Shown: piece by piece, positions 55,334 to 63,373 of the stretch
Position numbering within the stretch: the first letter of the stretch is position 1
How the letters are laid out: each line of letters begins with the position of its first letter
Assembly: GCF_025486315.1 (NCBI RefSeq)
Contig: NZ_JAOOPY010000008.1
Location: 62,001 to 126,000, forward strand
DNA: 64,000 nucleotides
DNA from: Variovorax sp. N23
GTDB taxonomy: Bacteria; Pseudomonadota; Gammaproteobacteria; Burkholderiales; Burkholderiaceae_C
Reading direction: 5' to 3'
The notes under the pieces: model-generated
What the model was told of the DNA's origin: nothing
What the model saw: the letters and a program-made list of their open reading frames with translations, nothing else
The model's database searches: none
Position numbers and translations under genes: made by a program

Positions 55334-56092
55334 ATGCCCCACGCCGTCGCCCGGCTGCGCGCCGCCCGCCTGGCGCGCAGCAGCAAACCCTTTCTTGCCC
55401 GCGGGGGCTTCAAGCGCGAGCGCTGCGAAGGTTGTCGATTGCTGCCGAGCCACTGCCTGTGCGCCCTGCGTCCGACCCTGTCCACCCGCGCCGGCTTCTG
55501 CCTGCTCATGGCCGACATCGAAGCGCTCAAGCCGAGCAACACCGGCTGGCTGGTCGCCGACGTGGTGGCCGACACCTTCGCCTTCGGCTGGGCGCGCACC
55601 GAGACCGACCCGGCACTGCGGGCCCTGCTGGCCGACCCGCAATGGCAACCCTTCGTGGTGTTCCCCGGGCAGTACGCGGCGCCCGAGCGCGTGGTGCATA
55701 CCGTGCCGCAGGCCGACGCGTCCGCTGATGGAATGGGCCAACGCCCGCTGTTCATCCTGCTCGACGGCACCTGGGCCGAGGCCCGCAAGATGTTCGGGCG
55801 CAGCCCCTGCCTCGACGCGCTGCCGGTGCTGAGCCTGGCGCCGGAGCAGGCCTCCCGCTACCAACTGCGCAACTCCGGCCGCGACGACCACCTCTGCACC
55901 AGCGAAGTCGCCGCGCTGTGCCTGGACCTGGCGGGAGAGCGCCACGTTGCGCAGACCTTGGACGCCTACCTGGATGTCTTCACCCACCACTACCTGTGCG
56001 CGAAGAACCAGCAGCCTGTGGCGTGGGAGGGTCTCGCGCATCAGAGGCTGCGCGAGGTGTCGGCACTGTCGCTTGCTACAGCGTCTTGCTGA
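55334..56092 (+). CDS. tapT: DTW-domain tRNA-uridine aminocarboxypropyltransferase
   Basis: A 252-residue DTW protein. Zn-type Cys cluster CEGCRLLPSHCLC near residue 35, the DTW motif as LLDGTWAEARKMF (about residues 138-150) and the downstream LRNSGRDDHLCTSEV segment are diagnostic. In E. coli the family member TapT (YfiP) transfers the aminocarboxypropyl group of SAM to make acp3U47 in tRNA. Sequence supports the same activity. It overlaps the convergent porin gene by 17 bp at the 3' end. Confidence 0.85.
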   Translation: MPHAVARLRAARLARSSKPFLARGGFKRERCEGCRLLPSHCLCALRPTLSTRAGFCLLMADIEALKPSNTGWLVADVVADTFAFGWARTETDPALRALLADPQWQPFVVFPGQYAAPERVVHTVPQADASADGMGQRPLFILLDGTWAEARKMFGRSPCLDALPVLSLAPEQASRYQLRNSGRDDHLCTSEVAALCLDLAGERHVAQTLDAYLDVFTHHYLCAKNQQPVAWEGLAHQRLREVSALSLATASC

Positions 56093-56825
56093 GCGTGACG
56101 ATGGCGCGCGCCTTGTTCACGAAGCCGAAGTAGTCCTTCTTGTTGGCGCCCTGCACGCCACCGTACAGCGCCACGCCGCTGCCGAAGTCGTACGACACGC
56201 CCAGCGCGTAGTCCACATAGTTCGGGATCTTGGTGCTGGTCAGGGCCGTGTAGTCCTTGATGCCCCCGTTGAAGCGCGTGTAGCCCACCGCCGCCTTGAG
56301 CGTCAGCGAGGGCGCCACTTCCTGCGCGAAGGCCAGGTTCAGGTAGCCAGTGTTGCGGCCCTTGTAGCCCGAGCCCGCGTTCTCGCCAGCCCAGCCGAAG
56401 TAGTCCTTGGAGATCGTGTGCGAGTACTTCAGCGTCAGCGGACCGACGCTGCCGGCACCGTAGAGCTCGGTGGTGTTGGCGCCCTTGGCACCCGGGTAGA
56501 TGTAGGTCAGCGCGCCCACGTCCCAGTTCACGCCACCCGCTGCGAACTTGTAGCCGCCGTACAGATCGCTCTCGATGCTGTTGCCCGACAGCCAGTTGAC
56601 GCTGGAGTTCCAGTTGCCCACGTACCAGCCGCTCTCGCCGAAGGCGTAGTCGAAGCCGCCCTGGATCGCCGGCTTGAAGGCGCGGGTGCGGCCCGTGTCC
56701 TGGTCCTGCCCGCGGAACTTGTAGTTGCTCGTGAGTGCCACGTTCGCCGTGAGTTGCGCGCTCGCGAACATCGGCAGGGTGGCGAGGGCGAGACAGAGGG
56801 TGGTGCGAAGGGTGCGTTTTTGCAT
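56076..56825 (-). CDS. TorF-family putative outer-membrane porin
   Basis: A 249-residue beta-barrel protein with signal peptide (MQKRTLRTTLCLALATLPMF, cleavage after ASA near residue 23). The mature start QLTANVALTSNYKFRGQDQD matches the TorF/Gcw_chp family, followed by alternating strands and a C-terminal KARAIVTLSKTL. Such porins are widespread in Comamonadaceae with unknown substrate. It overlaps the convergent DTW gene. Confidence 0.85.
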   Translation of the reverse strand: MQKRTLRTTLCLALATLPMFASAQLTANVALTSNYKFRGQDQDTGRTRAFKPAIQGGFDYAFGESGWYVGNWNSSVNWLSGNSIESDLYGGYKFAAGGVNWDVGALTYIYPGAKGANTTELYGAGSVGPLTLKYSHTISKDYFGWAGENAGSGYKGRNTGYLNLAFAQEVAPSLTLKAAVGYTRFNGGIKDYTALTSTKIPNYVDYALGVSYDFGSGVALYGGVQGANKKDYFGFVNKARAIVTLSKTL

Positions 56826-56966
56826 GGGGATTCCGTTGAGGCCATCGGCCGTTGTCGTTCATGTCTGCCGGGTCGGCAGCCGGACGACACTGTCGAGCAA
56901 CGGGCATCAAGAAGGTGCAAAGCTTTGGCCGCCTCGCGCAAAGACGGCATAAAAAAGGGAAGGTCA

Positions 56967-57241
56967 GCGACGAGCTCAAGGTCAAGGACTTCGATGGCGT
57001 GACGGCCAACCTCGTGGCGCCCGGAGCCATCGCGGTCGATTGCATGCGCCAGCGACGGGCCGACCAGGCCGAGACCGAAGGCATGAGCGAAGCCGTGGTG
57101 CTGCAGCGCTGCGTGCAATCGCTCGGCGTCGCGCTGCAGCGGACCAACGACACCGCCGACGTGGTCGCCGCGGCGCGCTTGCTGGCGGGCAAAGGCGGGC
57201 GCAACATCACCGGGCAGGAGATCGTGGTGGGTGGGGCGTGA
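56967..57241 (+). pseudogene. C-terminal remnant of a short-chain dehydrogenase
   Basis: Translation from about 56967 gives DELKVKDFDGVTANLVAPGAI, then VVAAARLLAGKGGRNITGQE and IVVGGA before TGA 57239-57241. The NLVAPGAI and NITGQEIVVGG blocks are the last third of a classical SDR; the Rossmann nucleotide site, Ser and Tyr-x3-Lys are absent. It fills most of the 516-bp gap between the porin and the DUF2846 gene. The remainder of that gap (56826-56966) has no feature I can support. Confidence 0.6.
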
Positions 57242-57341
57242 TCGTGCGCGTCGTCGATCATCGACGGCACGGCAGCGCCGTTGCGCTTTTCCCGTGACCG
57301 TCAGCGGCAGGCGCCCGTTCGTGAGCGCCCAGCAAGACAAC

Positions 57342-57806
57342 TTACTTGCCGCACGTGCCCGGCTGCGCCAACCCGAGTTTGGCCACGTCGGCCTTGCCTT
57401 GCTCCTCGGGGATCTGTTCCAGGTCGGCGCCGCCCACGAAAGCACCGAGCTTGATGAACTGCCGGACGAAGTAGTTCTTGCCGGCCTCCATGAACACCTC
57501 CAGCGCGTTGGGCGAGAACTCCGATTCCGTTTCGATCTTGTGCTTCTTGCCGCCTTCGACCTGCGTGTAGAAGAACACGTCGGATGCACTCTCGCCCAGG
57601 CATTTGCCGTCGACCCAGATGTCCTTCTTCAGCGCCTTCCCGACGAAGCTGTTGCGATACACATAGACGCCGGAGTTTCCTGCAGTGGGAGCGCTGAATT
57701 GCTTGGCCTTGTCCGACTCCTCCTTGCTGGCCATGTTGACGGAGGCACATCCGGCCAACACGAAGGCGGAAAGGGCGAGGATGGTGATGTTGTGATTGAT
57801 CTTCAT
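57342..57806 (-). CDS. DUF2846 lipoprotein
   Basis: A 154-residue lipoprotein with lipobox A18-G19-C20 (FVLAGC). GVYVYRNSFVGKALKKDIWV and GKCLGESASDVFFYTQVEGG are typical of DUF2846. Its function is unknown; a Ser/Val following Cys suggests the outer membrane. It stands alone between the SDR remnant and a divergent SlyD gene. Confidence 0.82.
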   Translation of the reverse strand: MKINHNITILALSAFVLAGCASVNMASKEESDKAKQFSAPTAGNSGVYVYRNSFVGKALKKDIWVDGKCLGESASDVFFYTQVEGGKKHKIETESEFSPNALEVFMEAGKNYFVRQFIKLGAFVGGADLEQIPEEQGKADVAKLGLAQPGTCGK

Positions 57807-58040
57807 CTTTTGAACTTGGAAAACAGTTGAGGGGACAAAACGCCGAGCCCGATCTCGAGCCCGCCTCCATGGCTGCGGCGTGGTGCCGCGAGCGGCGGGA
57901 TTATGCCTTCTTGTTTCAATACGTAACCACATCTCGCTGATGTTGGATTCACGGGGTGACAGCCTGGGGGAACTGGCGCCCGGCAAGTCGGCGTTGCGCG
58001 TCGCCTGGCCCCACCAGGCGCTCTGCGGGAGAATCCCCCC

Positions 58041-58517
58041 ATGAAAATCGAAAAAGACACCGTCGTCACCCTCCGCTACAAGGTCACCGACCTGCAGGGC
58101 AAGCTCATCGAGGAGGCCACGGAGCCCATGGGCTACCTGCATGGCGGCTACGACAACACGCTGCCCAAGATCGAGGAGGCGCTGGACGGCCAGGAAGCCG
58201 GCTACGGCGTTACGCTGCAGCTCAAGCCCGAAGACGCCTTCGGCGTGCGCGACCCGGCGCTGGAGCGCACCATCGACAAGAGCGACTTCCCGCCGGGCGT
58301 GAAGGTCGGCGGCCAGCTCGAAGGCCGCAACGACAACGGCGAGCCGCAGATCTACTACGTCAAGAAGATCAAGGGCAGCCAGGTGCTGCTCGACGGCAAC
58401 CACCCGCTGGCCGGCATGGAGCTGCGCTTCGTGCTGAAGGTGCTCGAGGTGCGCGCTGCCGCGCCGGAAGAGCTGGAACACCGCCATGTGCACGGCGCAG
58501 GCGGCCACCATCATTGA
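58041..58517 (+). CDS. slyD: SlyD-type FKBP peptidyl-prolyl isomerase
   Basis: A 158-residue FKBP: MKIEKDTVVTLRYKVTDLQG, then YLHGGYDNTLPKIEEALDGQ (FKBP core) with the IF chaperone domain about residues 70-120 (GVRDPALERTIDKSDFPPGV, GNHPLAGMELRF). The C-terminus is His-rich (HRHVHGAGGHHH), suggesting nickel binding as in SlyD. Role: prolyl isomerase and chaperone in the cytosol. Confidence 0.9.
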   Translation: MKIEKDTVVTLRYKVTDLQGKLIEEATEPMGYLHGGYDNTLPKIEEALDGQEAGYGVTLQLKPEDAFGVRDPALERTIDKSDFPPGVKVGGQLEGRNDNGEPQIYYVKKIKGSQVLLDGNHPLAGMELRFVLKVLEVRAAAPEELEHRHVHGAGGHHH

Positions 58518-58539
58518 TCCACGAACCGACGGCCCACCC

Positions 58540-58797
58540 ATGAACTCCCCCTTGAGCGCCCGCGAACAAGACCAGAAGAAGATGGCGCTGTGCGAGCCGT
58601 GCACCGGCATCCAGCGCAACTGGCGCCGAGCCCCCGGCCACGCCGAACTGGTGCAGGGCAACAACCGCAAGGAAGAGCGCGAGGACGGCCGCATGGTCAC
58701 CGTCACCAGCTACCGCTGCGACCGCTGCGGCACCCGCTGGGAATACGAGAATGACAAGGCCAACCTGCATGCGGGGTGGTCGGTGACAGGGCGGTAG
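58540..58797 (+). CDS. Small zinc-ribbon-like protein
   Basis: An 85-residue protein with CEPC near residue 18 and CDRCGTRWEY near residue 60, forming a split CxxC pair. Otherwise polar (GNNRKEEREDGRMV). It starts 22 bp after slyD and is likely cotranscribed. No function assigned. Confidence 0.65.
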   Translation: MNSPLSAREQDQKKMALCEPCTGIQRNWRRAPGHAELVQGNNRKEEREDGRMVTVTSYRCDRCGTRWEYENDKANLHAGWSVTGR

Positions 58798-58801
58798 GCC
58801 C

Positions 58802-59287
58802 TTGGAAGACGCGCTTCGCATCCGCGGCTACCAGCAGGGCGACGCCCCTGCGCTGCGCCGCGTCTTCGCGTCCTCCGTCCACACCCTCGCGGCCCGCGAC
58901 TATCGGCCCGAGCAGCTCGCCGCCTGGGCGCCGCACGACCACGACGCCGCATGGTGGGCCGAGCGCATGCAGCGCATCCGGCCCTTCATCGCCGAACGGG
59001 GCGGCACGATGGCCGGCTTTGCCGACGTGCAGCCGTCCGGCCACATCGACATGTTCTTCGTCTCGGGCGATCACGCGGGTCGCGGCGTCGCGACGGCCCT
59101 GATGGCGCATCTGCATGCGGTGGCGCAGGCGCAGGGCATCGCCGCGCTGCATGCCAACGTGAGCCTGCGTGCGGAGCGCTTCTTCCTCGCCTCGGGTTTC
59201 GCGATCGAAGCGCGGCAGGAGGTCGAGCGCGCGGGCGTCATCCTGCGCAATGCACGCATGCGCAAGGTGCTGACGGCCGCGGCCTGA
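58802..59287 (+). CDS. GNAT-family N-acetyltransferase
   Basis: A 161-residue GNAT: HIDMFFVSGDHAGRGVATAL contains the acetyl-CoA loop (RGVAT-A as in the R/Q-x-x-G-x-A/G pattern), followed by LHANVSLRAERFFLASGF with the catalytic-site helix. Starts with TTG 58802, four bases after the preceding gene, so translation is probably coupled. The acceptor is unknown. Confidence 0.8.
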   Translation: MEDALRIRGYQQGDAPALRRVFASSVHTLAARDYRPEQLAAWAPHDHDAAWWAERMQRIRPFIAERGGTMAGFADVQPSGHIDMFFVSGDHAGRGVATALMAHLHAVAQAQGIAALHANVSLRAERFFLASGFAIEARQEVERAGVILRNARMRKVLTAAA

Positions 59288-59426
59288 GCCCACCGCAGGC
59301 CGCGAACTGAGGGACAAAGCCCCCTCTGTTCCCCCCATGGGGAACGGCACCCGCGGCCTAGGATGCGATCTCCTTCATCCCGCCACGCGGTATGCCGACC
59401 CCTGGGCGCATCCGTCTGCACATGCC

Positions 59427-61961
59427 ATGTCCGGAACTGTCGTTTTCAAGGGCGTGACGTTCTCTCCCGACGTTGCGCCGCTCGTCCCGCGCATGGCGCT
59501 GGTGAATGACCATCGCGAGTCGCTGCAGCGGCTGGAAGACACCTGGGGCCAGCTCGGTCTGCTCGCGCAGATGACCGGCAGTGGCACGTCCATCGCCGCC
59601 ACGGGCGCGAAGTTCCACGCCCTGACCGGCGTGCTGCTCGACGCCCTGGCCCAGCGCCTGCGCCAGGACGCCCTGCGCTCGGCGCGCGCCAAGGCGCAGA
59701 CCCTGGTCGACCTCCTGGTGCGCAACCTGTTCGAGCGCACCGCCGACGTCGGCTTCCTCGCGCTGGACGACGCCCTGGTGAGCGCCGCCGCATCGACCGA
59801 GATCGACGCGACGCAGGCCACCGCCCTGCACAACCATCTGAATTCGTACCAGGCGAAGTACAGCGTGTACGACGACATCCTGCTGCTCGCGGCCGACGGC
59901 AGCGCCCGCGTGCGCCTGCGGCAGGACGCCCCCGTGCAGGCAGACGCCGGCCTCGCCCAGGCGGCGCTGCGCAACGAGGCGCCCTACCTCGAGCGCTTCG
60001 GCCCATCGCCGCTGCTTGGCGGACAGGACGGCCTGCTCTTCTGCGCCCCGGTGCGCACCCCCGGCGGCCACGCCGCGGCGGTGCTGTGCCTGAGCTTCGC
60101 GCTGCAGAACGAGATGGCGTCGATCTTCGCGGCGCTCAGCGCGGGCGACGAGACCTCGGTGCTGCTGCTGCTCGACGCACAGCGCACCGTGGTCGCCAGT
60201 TCCGACGTGCACCAGGTCGGGCTCGGCGTGGTGCTTCCGACGCCACGCCCGGGCGGCACCACCCTGCGCTTCGCGGGGCGCGAGTACCTCACGGTGCAGG
60301 CGAACTCCGACGGCTACCAGGGCTACGTCGGCCTGGGCTGGGCCGGCTGCGTGCTGGTGCCGCTCGATGTCGCGTTCGACGGCAGCACAGCACCGATGTC
60401 GATGCCCAAGAAAGACATCGGCGCCCGGCTCTCCGCCGGCAACAGCCTGTTCGGCGAAGCGCTGCGCACGATCCCGATCCAGGCCAAGGGCATCCAGCGC
60501 GGCCTGGAGCGGCTGGTGTGGAACGGCCAGTTGCGCCTGCGCAAGGAGGACGGGGGCGACGCGTCCGGCACCGGCTTCGCGAACGTGCTGCTGGAGCGCG
60601 TCACCGCCACGGGGCGCCGCATCAGCCAGGTCTTCGAAGCCGCGATCGAGCAGCTGCAGCAGTCTGCCGAAGCCTCGGTGATCGACGAGGTGCGCGCCTG
60701 CGCGGCACTCGGCAGCGACATCCTGGACCGCAGCTTCTACGAGCGCGCGAACGACTGCCGCTGGTGGGCCCTCGACGAGACCCTGCGCGCCGCCGCGCGC
60801 GACCGCACGCCCGCCGCGTGCGCCCAGGCCTCGAAGGTGCTCGCGCACATCAACGGCCTGTACACGGTGTACGCGCAGATCCTGCTGCTCGACGAGCACG
60901 GCAAGGTGCTCGCCTGCTCACGCACGCCGCAGGAGGGCACCGTGGCGACGCCCTGGATGTCGGCGGCCGCCCTGCTGCGCGACGAGAGCGCCTACGTGCG
61001 CGCGGCCTTCGGCCCCTCGCCCTTCTACGACGGCCGCGGCACCAGCATCTTCGCGGCACACGCCCACACCGGCACGGGCCGGGGCGGCACCGTGGCGACC
61101 GTCTTCGACAGTGCGGTGCAGATGGAAGCCATGCTGCGCGACGTGCTGCCGCGCGACGCGGCGGGCGCGCCGTTGCCCGGCGCCCTGGCGCTCTTTCTCA
61201 CCCGCAACGGCACCGTGGTGGCCAGCACCGACGCGCGCTGGCAGGCCGGCGACGAAGCGCCGCTGCGCCAGCGCTGCGAATCGCTGGCACGGGGTGCCTC
61301 CAGCGGCGCACTCGTCGAGCTCGGCGGCGTGCTCCATGCGGCCGGCATCGCCATGACGGGCGGTTACCGTGAATACGACAGCGCCGGCAGTTGCGGCCCC
61401 GACGACATGGCCTGCCTGGTGCTGTCGGCCCTGGGCGAGGTGGCCGCCGACGAGGCCGGCGCCCTGCCCGTGCGCTTCGCGCCGGCACCGGATACGCACG
61501 CGCCGCGGGACGACGAACGCATCGGCTTCGCGAGCGTGCGGCTCGGCCCCCAGTGGCTGGGGCTCGCGACGGCCCAGGTGGTCGAGGCGATCGAGGCGCC
61601 ACCCTCGGCCGCCGGCGAGGGACGCGGCGGCATCGTCATCCACGACGACCGGGCGCTGGCCGTGATCGACCTCCATCGCCCTGGCCGCGACATGGGCCGC
61701 GAAACGGGCGGCGTAACGGCCCGCCGCGACGCCCTGCTCGTCGTCTGCGAAGACGCGAACCAGCGCCGGGTCGTGCTGCGCGTGGACGAACTCGGCCCGG
61801 TCTTCGACGTGCCGCGCTCGGCCCTGCGCCCGCTGCCGCCGGGGCTCGAGGCACGCGACCCGCTGGCCACCGCGCTGGTGGACGGCGGCGAAGGGCCGAT
61901 GCTGACGGTCATCGACATCGATGCGCTGCACGCCATCGGACGAGCCGCGGCGCGGTCGTAG
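59427..61961 (+). CDS. Soluble double-sensor protein with C-terminal CheW domain
   Basis: An 844-residue protein with no transmembrane helix. Two similar sensor units (about residues 70-320 and 420-640) each contain a helical part (SARAKAQTLVDLLVRNLFER; ARDRTPAACAQASKVLAHIN), a YDDILLLAADG or YAQILLLDEHG strand and a PSPLLGGQDGLLF or PSPFYDGRGTSIF pocket, suggesting a duplication of a Cache-like module. Residues about 695-840 are a CheW fold (RIGFASVRLGPQWLGLATAQ, VVEAIEAP, RRVVLRVDELGPVFDVPR). It should couple a cytosolic ligand to a chemosensory kinase. A short GC hairpin (61965-61979) follows its stop. Confidence 0.8.
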   Translation: MSGTVVFKGVTFSPDVAPLVPRMALVNDHRESLQRLEDTWGQLGLLAQMTGSGTSIAATGAKFHALTGVLLDALAQRLRQDALRSARAKAQTLVDLLVRNLFERTADVGFLALDDALVSAAASTEIDATQATALHNHLNSYQAKYSVYDDILLLAADGSARVRLRQDAPVQADAGLAQAALRNEAPYLERFGPSPLLGGQDGLLFCAPVRTPGGHAAAVLCLSFALQNEMASIFAALSAGDETSVLLLLDAQRTVVASSDVHQVGLGVVLPTPRPGGTTLRFAGREYLTVQANSDGYQGYVGLGWAGCVLVPLDVAFDGSTAPMSMPKKDIGARLSAGNSLFGEALRTIPIQAKGIQRGLERLVWNGQLRLRKEDGGDASGTGFANVLLERVTATGRRISQVFEAAIEQLQQSAEASVIDEVRACAALGSDILDRSFYERANDCRWWALDETLRAAARDRTPAACAQASKVLAHINGLYTVYAQILLLDEHGKVLACSRTPQEGTVATPWMSAAALLRDESAYVRAAFGPSPFYDGRGTSIFAAHAHTGTGRGGTVATVFDSAVQMEAMLRDVLPRDAAGAPLPGALALFLTRNGTVVASTDARWQAGDEAPLRQRCESLARGASSGALVELGGVLHAAGIAMTGGYREYDSAGSCGPDDMACLVLSALGEVAADEAGALPVRFAPAPDTHAPRDDERIGFASVRLGPQWLGLATAQVVEAIEAPPSAAGEGRGGIVIHDDRALAVIDLHRPGRDMGRETGGVTARRDALLVVCEDANQRRVVLRVDELGPVFDVPRSALRPLPPGLEARDPLATALVDGGEGPMLTVIDIDALHAIGRAAARS

Positions 61962-62001
61962 CGACGCCGCCGTGCGGCGATGCGGGCACGCGCCTTGCAC
62001 A

Positions 62002-62295
62002 ATGACGCGCATGAACCGCCCCACCGCCATCCCCACCGTCCAGATCGACAACGACCGCGTCACCGTCACCGAATGGCGCTTTCCGCCCGGCGCCGAAACC
62101 GGCTACCACCGCCACGGCATGGACTACGTCGTGGTGCCGATGACCAGCGGCACGCTGCTGCTGGAAACGCCGAACGGCGAGGTGCGCAGCCCCCTGACCG
62201 CCGGCGTCTCGTACACGCGGCTCACGGGCGTCGAGCACAACGTGATCAACGCCAACGAATACGAGTTCGTCTTCGTGGAGATCGAGCTGAAGTGA
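62002..62295 (+). CDS. Small cupin protein
   Basis: A 97-residue single cupin_2 barrel: RFPPGAETGYHRHGMDYVVV holds a His-x-His metal pair near residue 35, and TPNGEVRSPLTAGVSYTRLT then VEHNVINANEYEFVFVEIEL complete the barrel. ATG 62002 or 62011 (MTRMNRP). It lies directly before a MerR-type promoter whose -35 starts one base after the stop. No substrate is known. Confidence 0.8.
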   Translation: MTRMNRPTAIPTVQIDNDRVTVTEWRFPPGAETGYHRHGMDYVVVPMTSGTLLLETPNGEVRSPLTAGVSYTRLTGVEHNVINANEYEFVFVEIELK

Positions 62296-62326
62296 TTGAC
62301 CCGTCCCCTGGGGACGCCCCTATAAA
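62296..62326 (+). promoter_or_regulatory. MerR-type promoter with 19-bp spacer and spacer palindrome
   Basis: TTGACC (62296-62301) and TATAAA (62321-62326) are separated by 19 bp, two more than a normal sigma-70 spacer. The spacer contains CGTCCCCTGGGGACG (62302-62316), a perfect 15-bp palindrome. Long spacer plus palindrome between -35 and -10 is the hallmark of MerR-controlled promoters, and the gene downstream is a MerR protein. Confidence 0.7.
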
Positions 62327-62355
62327 GGGCGCATCCAAAGCTGACGAGGTGACCC

Positions 62356-63372
62356 ATGGGCTCCACGAGTCGATATCTACATCCGTCCGAAGCCGCCCGG
62401 CAACTCGGCGTATCGGTCAAGGCGCTCCGCGTGTACGAGCAACAGGGCCTGATCGTGCCGACCCGTTCGTCCGTCGGATGGCGGATCTATGGGCCCGAGG
62501 ACATGCAGCGGGCCACGCAAGTCGTGGCACTGCGCGCCCTCGGGCTCACCCTCGCACAGGCAGCGCGCGTGCTCGATGGCCATGCGCCGTGCATCGAACC
62601 TGCACTGGTCGAGCACCAGGCAGCGCTTGAAGCACGCATGCGCGAGATCTCGGGCATGGTGGGCCAGGTACAGGCCTTCCGGCATTCCCACTCGCACGGC
62701 GAAGCCCCGGTTCAGCGCCGAGAACGCCCAGCGCTTCGCGTCGTGTTCGAACTCCCATGGCCCTGGAACGGCGAAGTCTTCGAGCTGCAGGACATCCGGG
62801 CGATCAACTACATCGTCGGCCCGCTGTTCAGCGGCAAGACGCGCCTGGCGCAGCGCCTGGCCGCGACCTTGCCGAATACGGTCTTCGTCGGATTGGACCG
62901 CGCGGCCGAGGGTGCAGCCGCCGCCAAAGCACGGCTGCGCGCCGACGCCGCGTTGAGCGCCCGGGTCGCGACACACATGGCCTTGCTCGCCGAGCAAGGT
63001 GCGACCGCCTCGGACGCCTTGCTGGCCCTGGTCGTCGAACTGGACACCGAAGGCCCCGCTGCGCTCGTCATCGACATGATCGAGCAGGGGCTCGATCAGG
63101 CGACGCAGGAAGCCCTCGCCGCCAACCTGCGTCGACAGGGCGCCCATGCGCGGCCGCTTTTCTGCCTTACCCGCTCCTCGTCCCTGCTGAACCTGCGGGT
63201 CGTCGGGCCCGACGAGACGGTGATCTTCTGCCCACCGAACCACAGCCCTCCCTTCCGCGTCGCGCCGCACGCTGGCGCGACGGGCTACGAAGCGGTGGCG
63301 ATGTGCCTGGGCACACCGCGGGCGCGCGCACGCACAGAAGGTGTGGTGGCCTGCTGGTCGCAGGCGGCTTGA
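62356..63372 (+). CDS. MerR regulator fused to a P-loop ATPase domain
   Basis: A 338-residue protein. Residues 1-75 are a MerR helix-turn-helix (AARQLGVSVKALRVYEQQGL, then RIYGPEDMQRATQVVALRAL). Residues about 120-330 are unlike normal MerR sensor tails: IVGPLFSGKTRLAQRLAATL is a Walker A, and PAALVIDMIEQGLDQ a plausible Walker B with Glu, plus FCLTRSSSLLNL. The remaining residues (CPPNHSPPFRVAPHAGATGY) are unassigned. It should be a nucleotide-dependent autoregulator of its own 19-bp-spacer promoter. I do not recognise a named subfamily. Confidence 0.8.
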   Translation: MGSTSRYLHPSEAARQLGVSVKALRVYEQQGLIVPTRSSVGWRIYGPEDMQRATQVVALRALGLTLAQAARVLDGHAPCIEPALVEHQAALEARMREISGMVGQVQAFRHSHSHGEAPVQRRERPALRVVFELPWPWNGEVFELQDIRAINYIVGPLFSGKTRLAQRLAATLPNTVFVGLDRAAEGAAAAKARLRADAALSARVATHMALLAEQGATASDALLALVVELDTEGPAALVIDMIEQGLDQATQEALAANLRRQGAHARPLFCLTRSSSLLNLRVVGPDETVIFCPPNHSPPFRVAPHAGATGYEAVAMCLGTPRARARTEGVVACWSQAA

Positions 63373-63373
63373 G

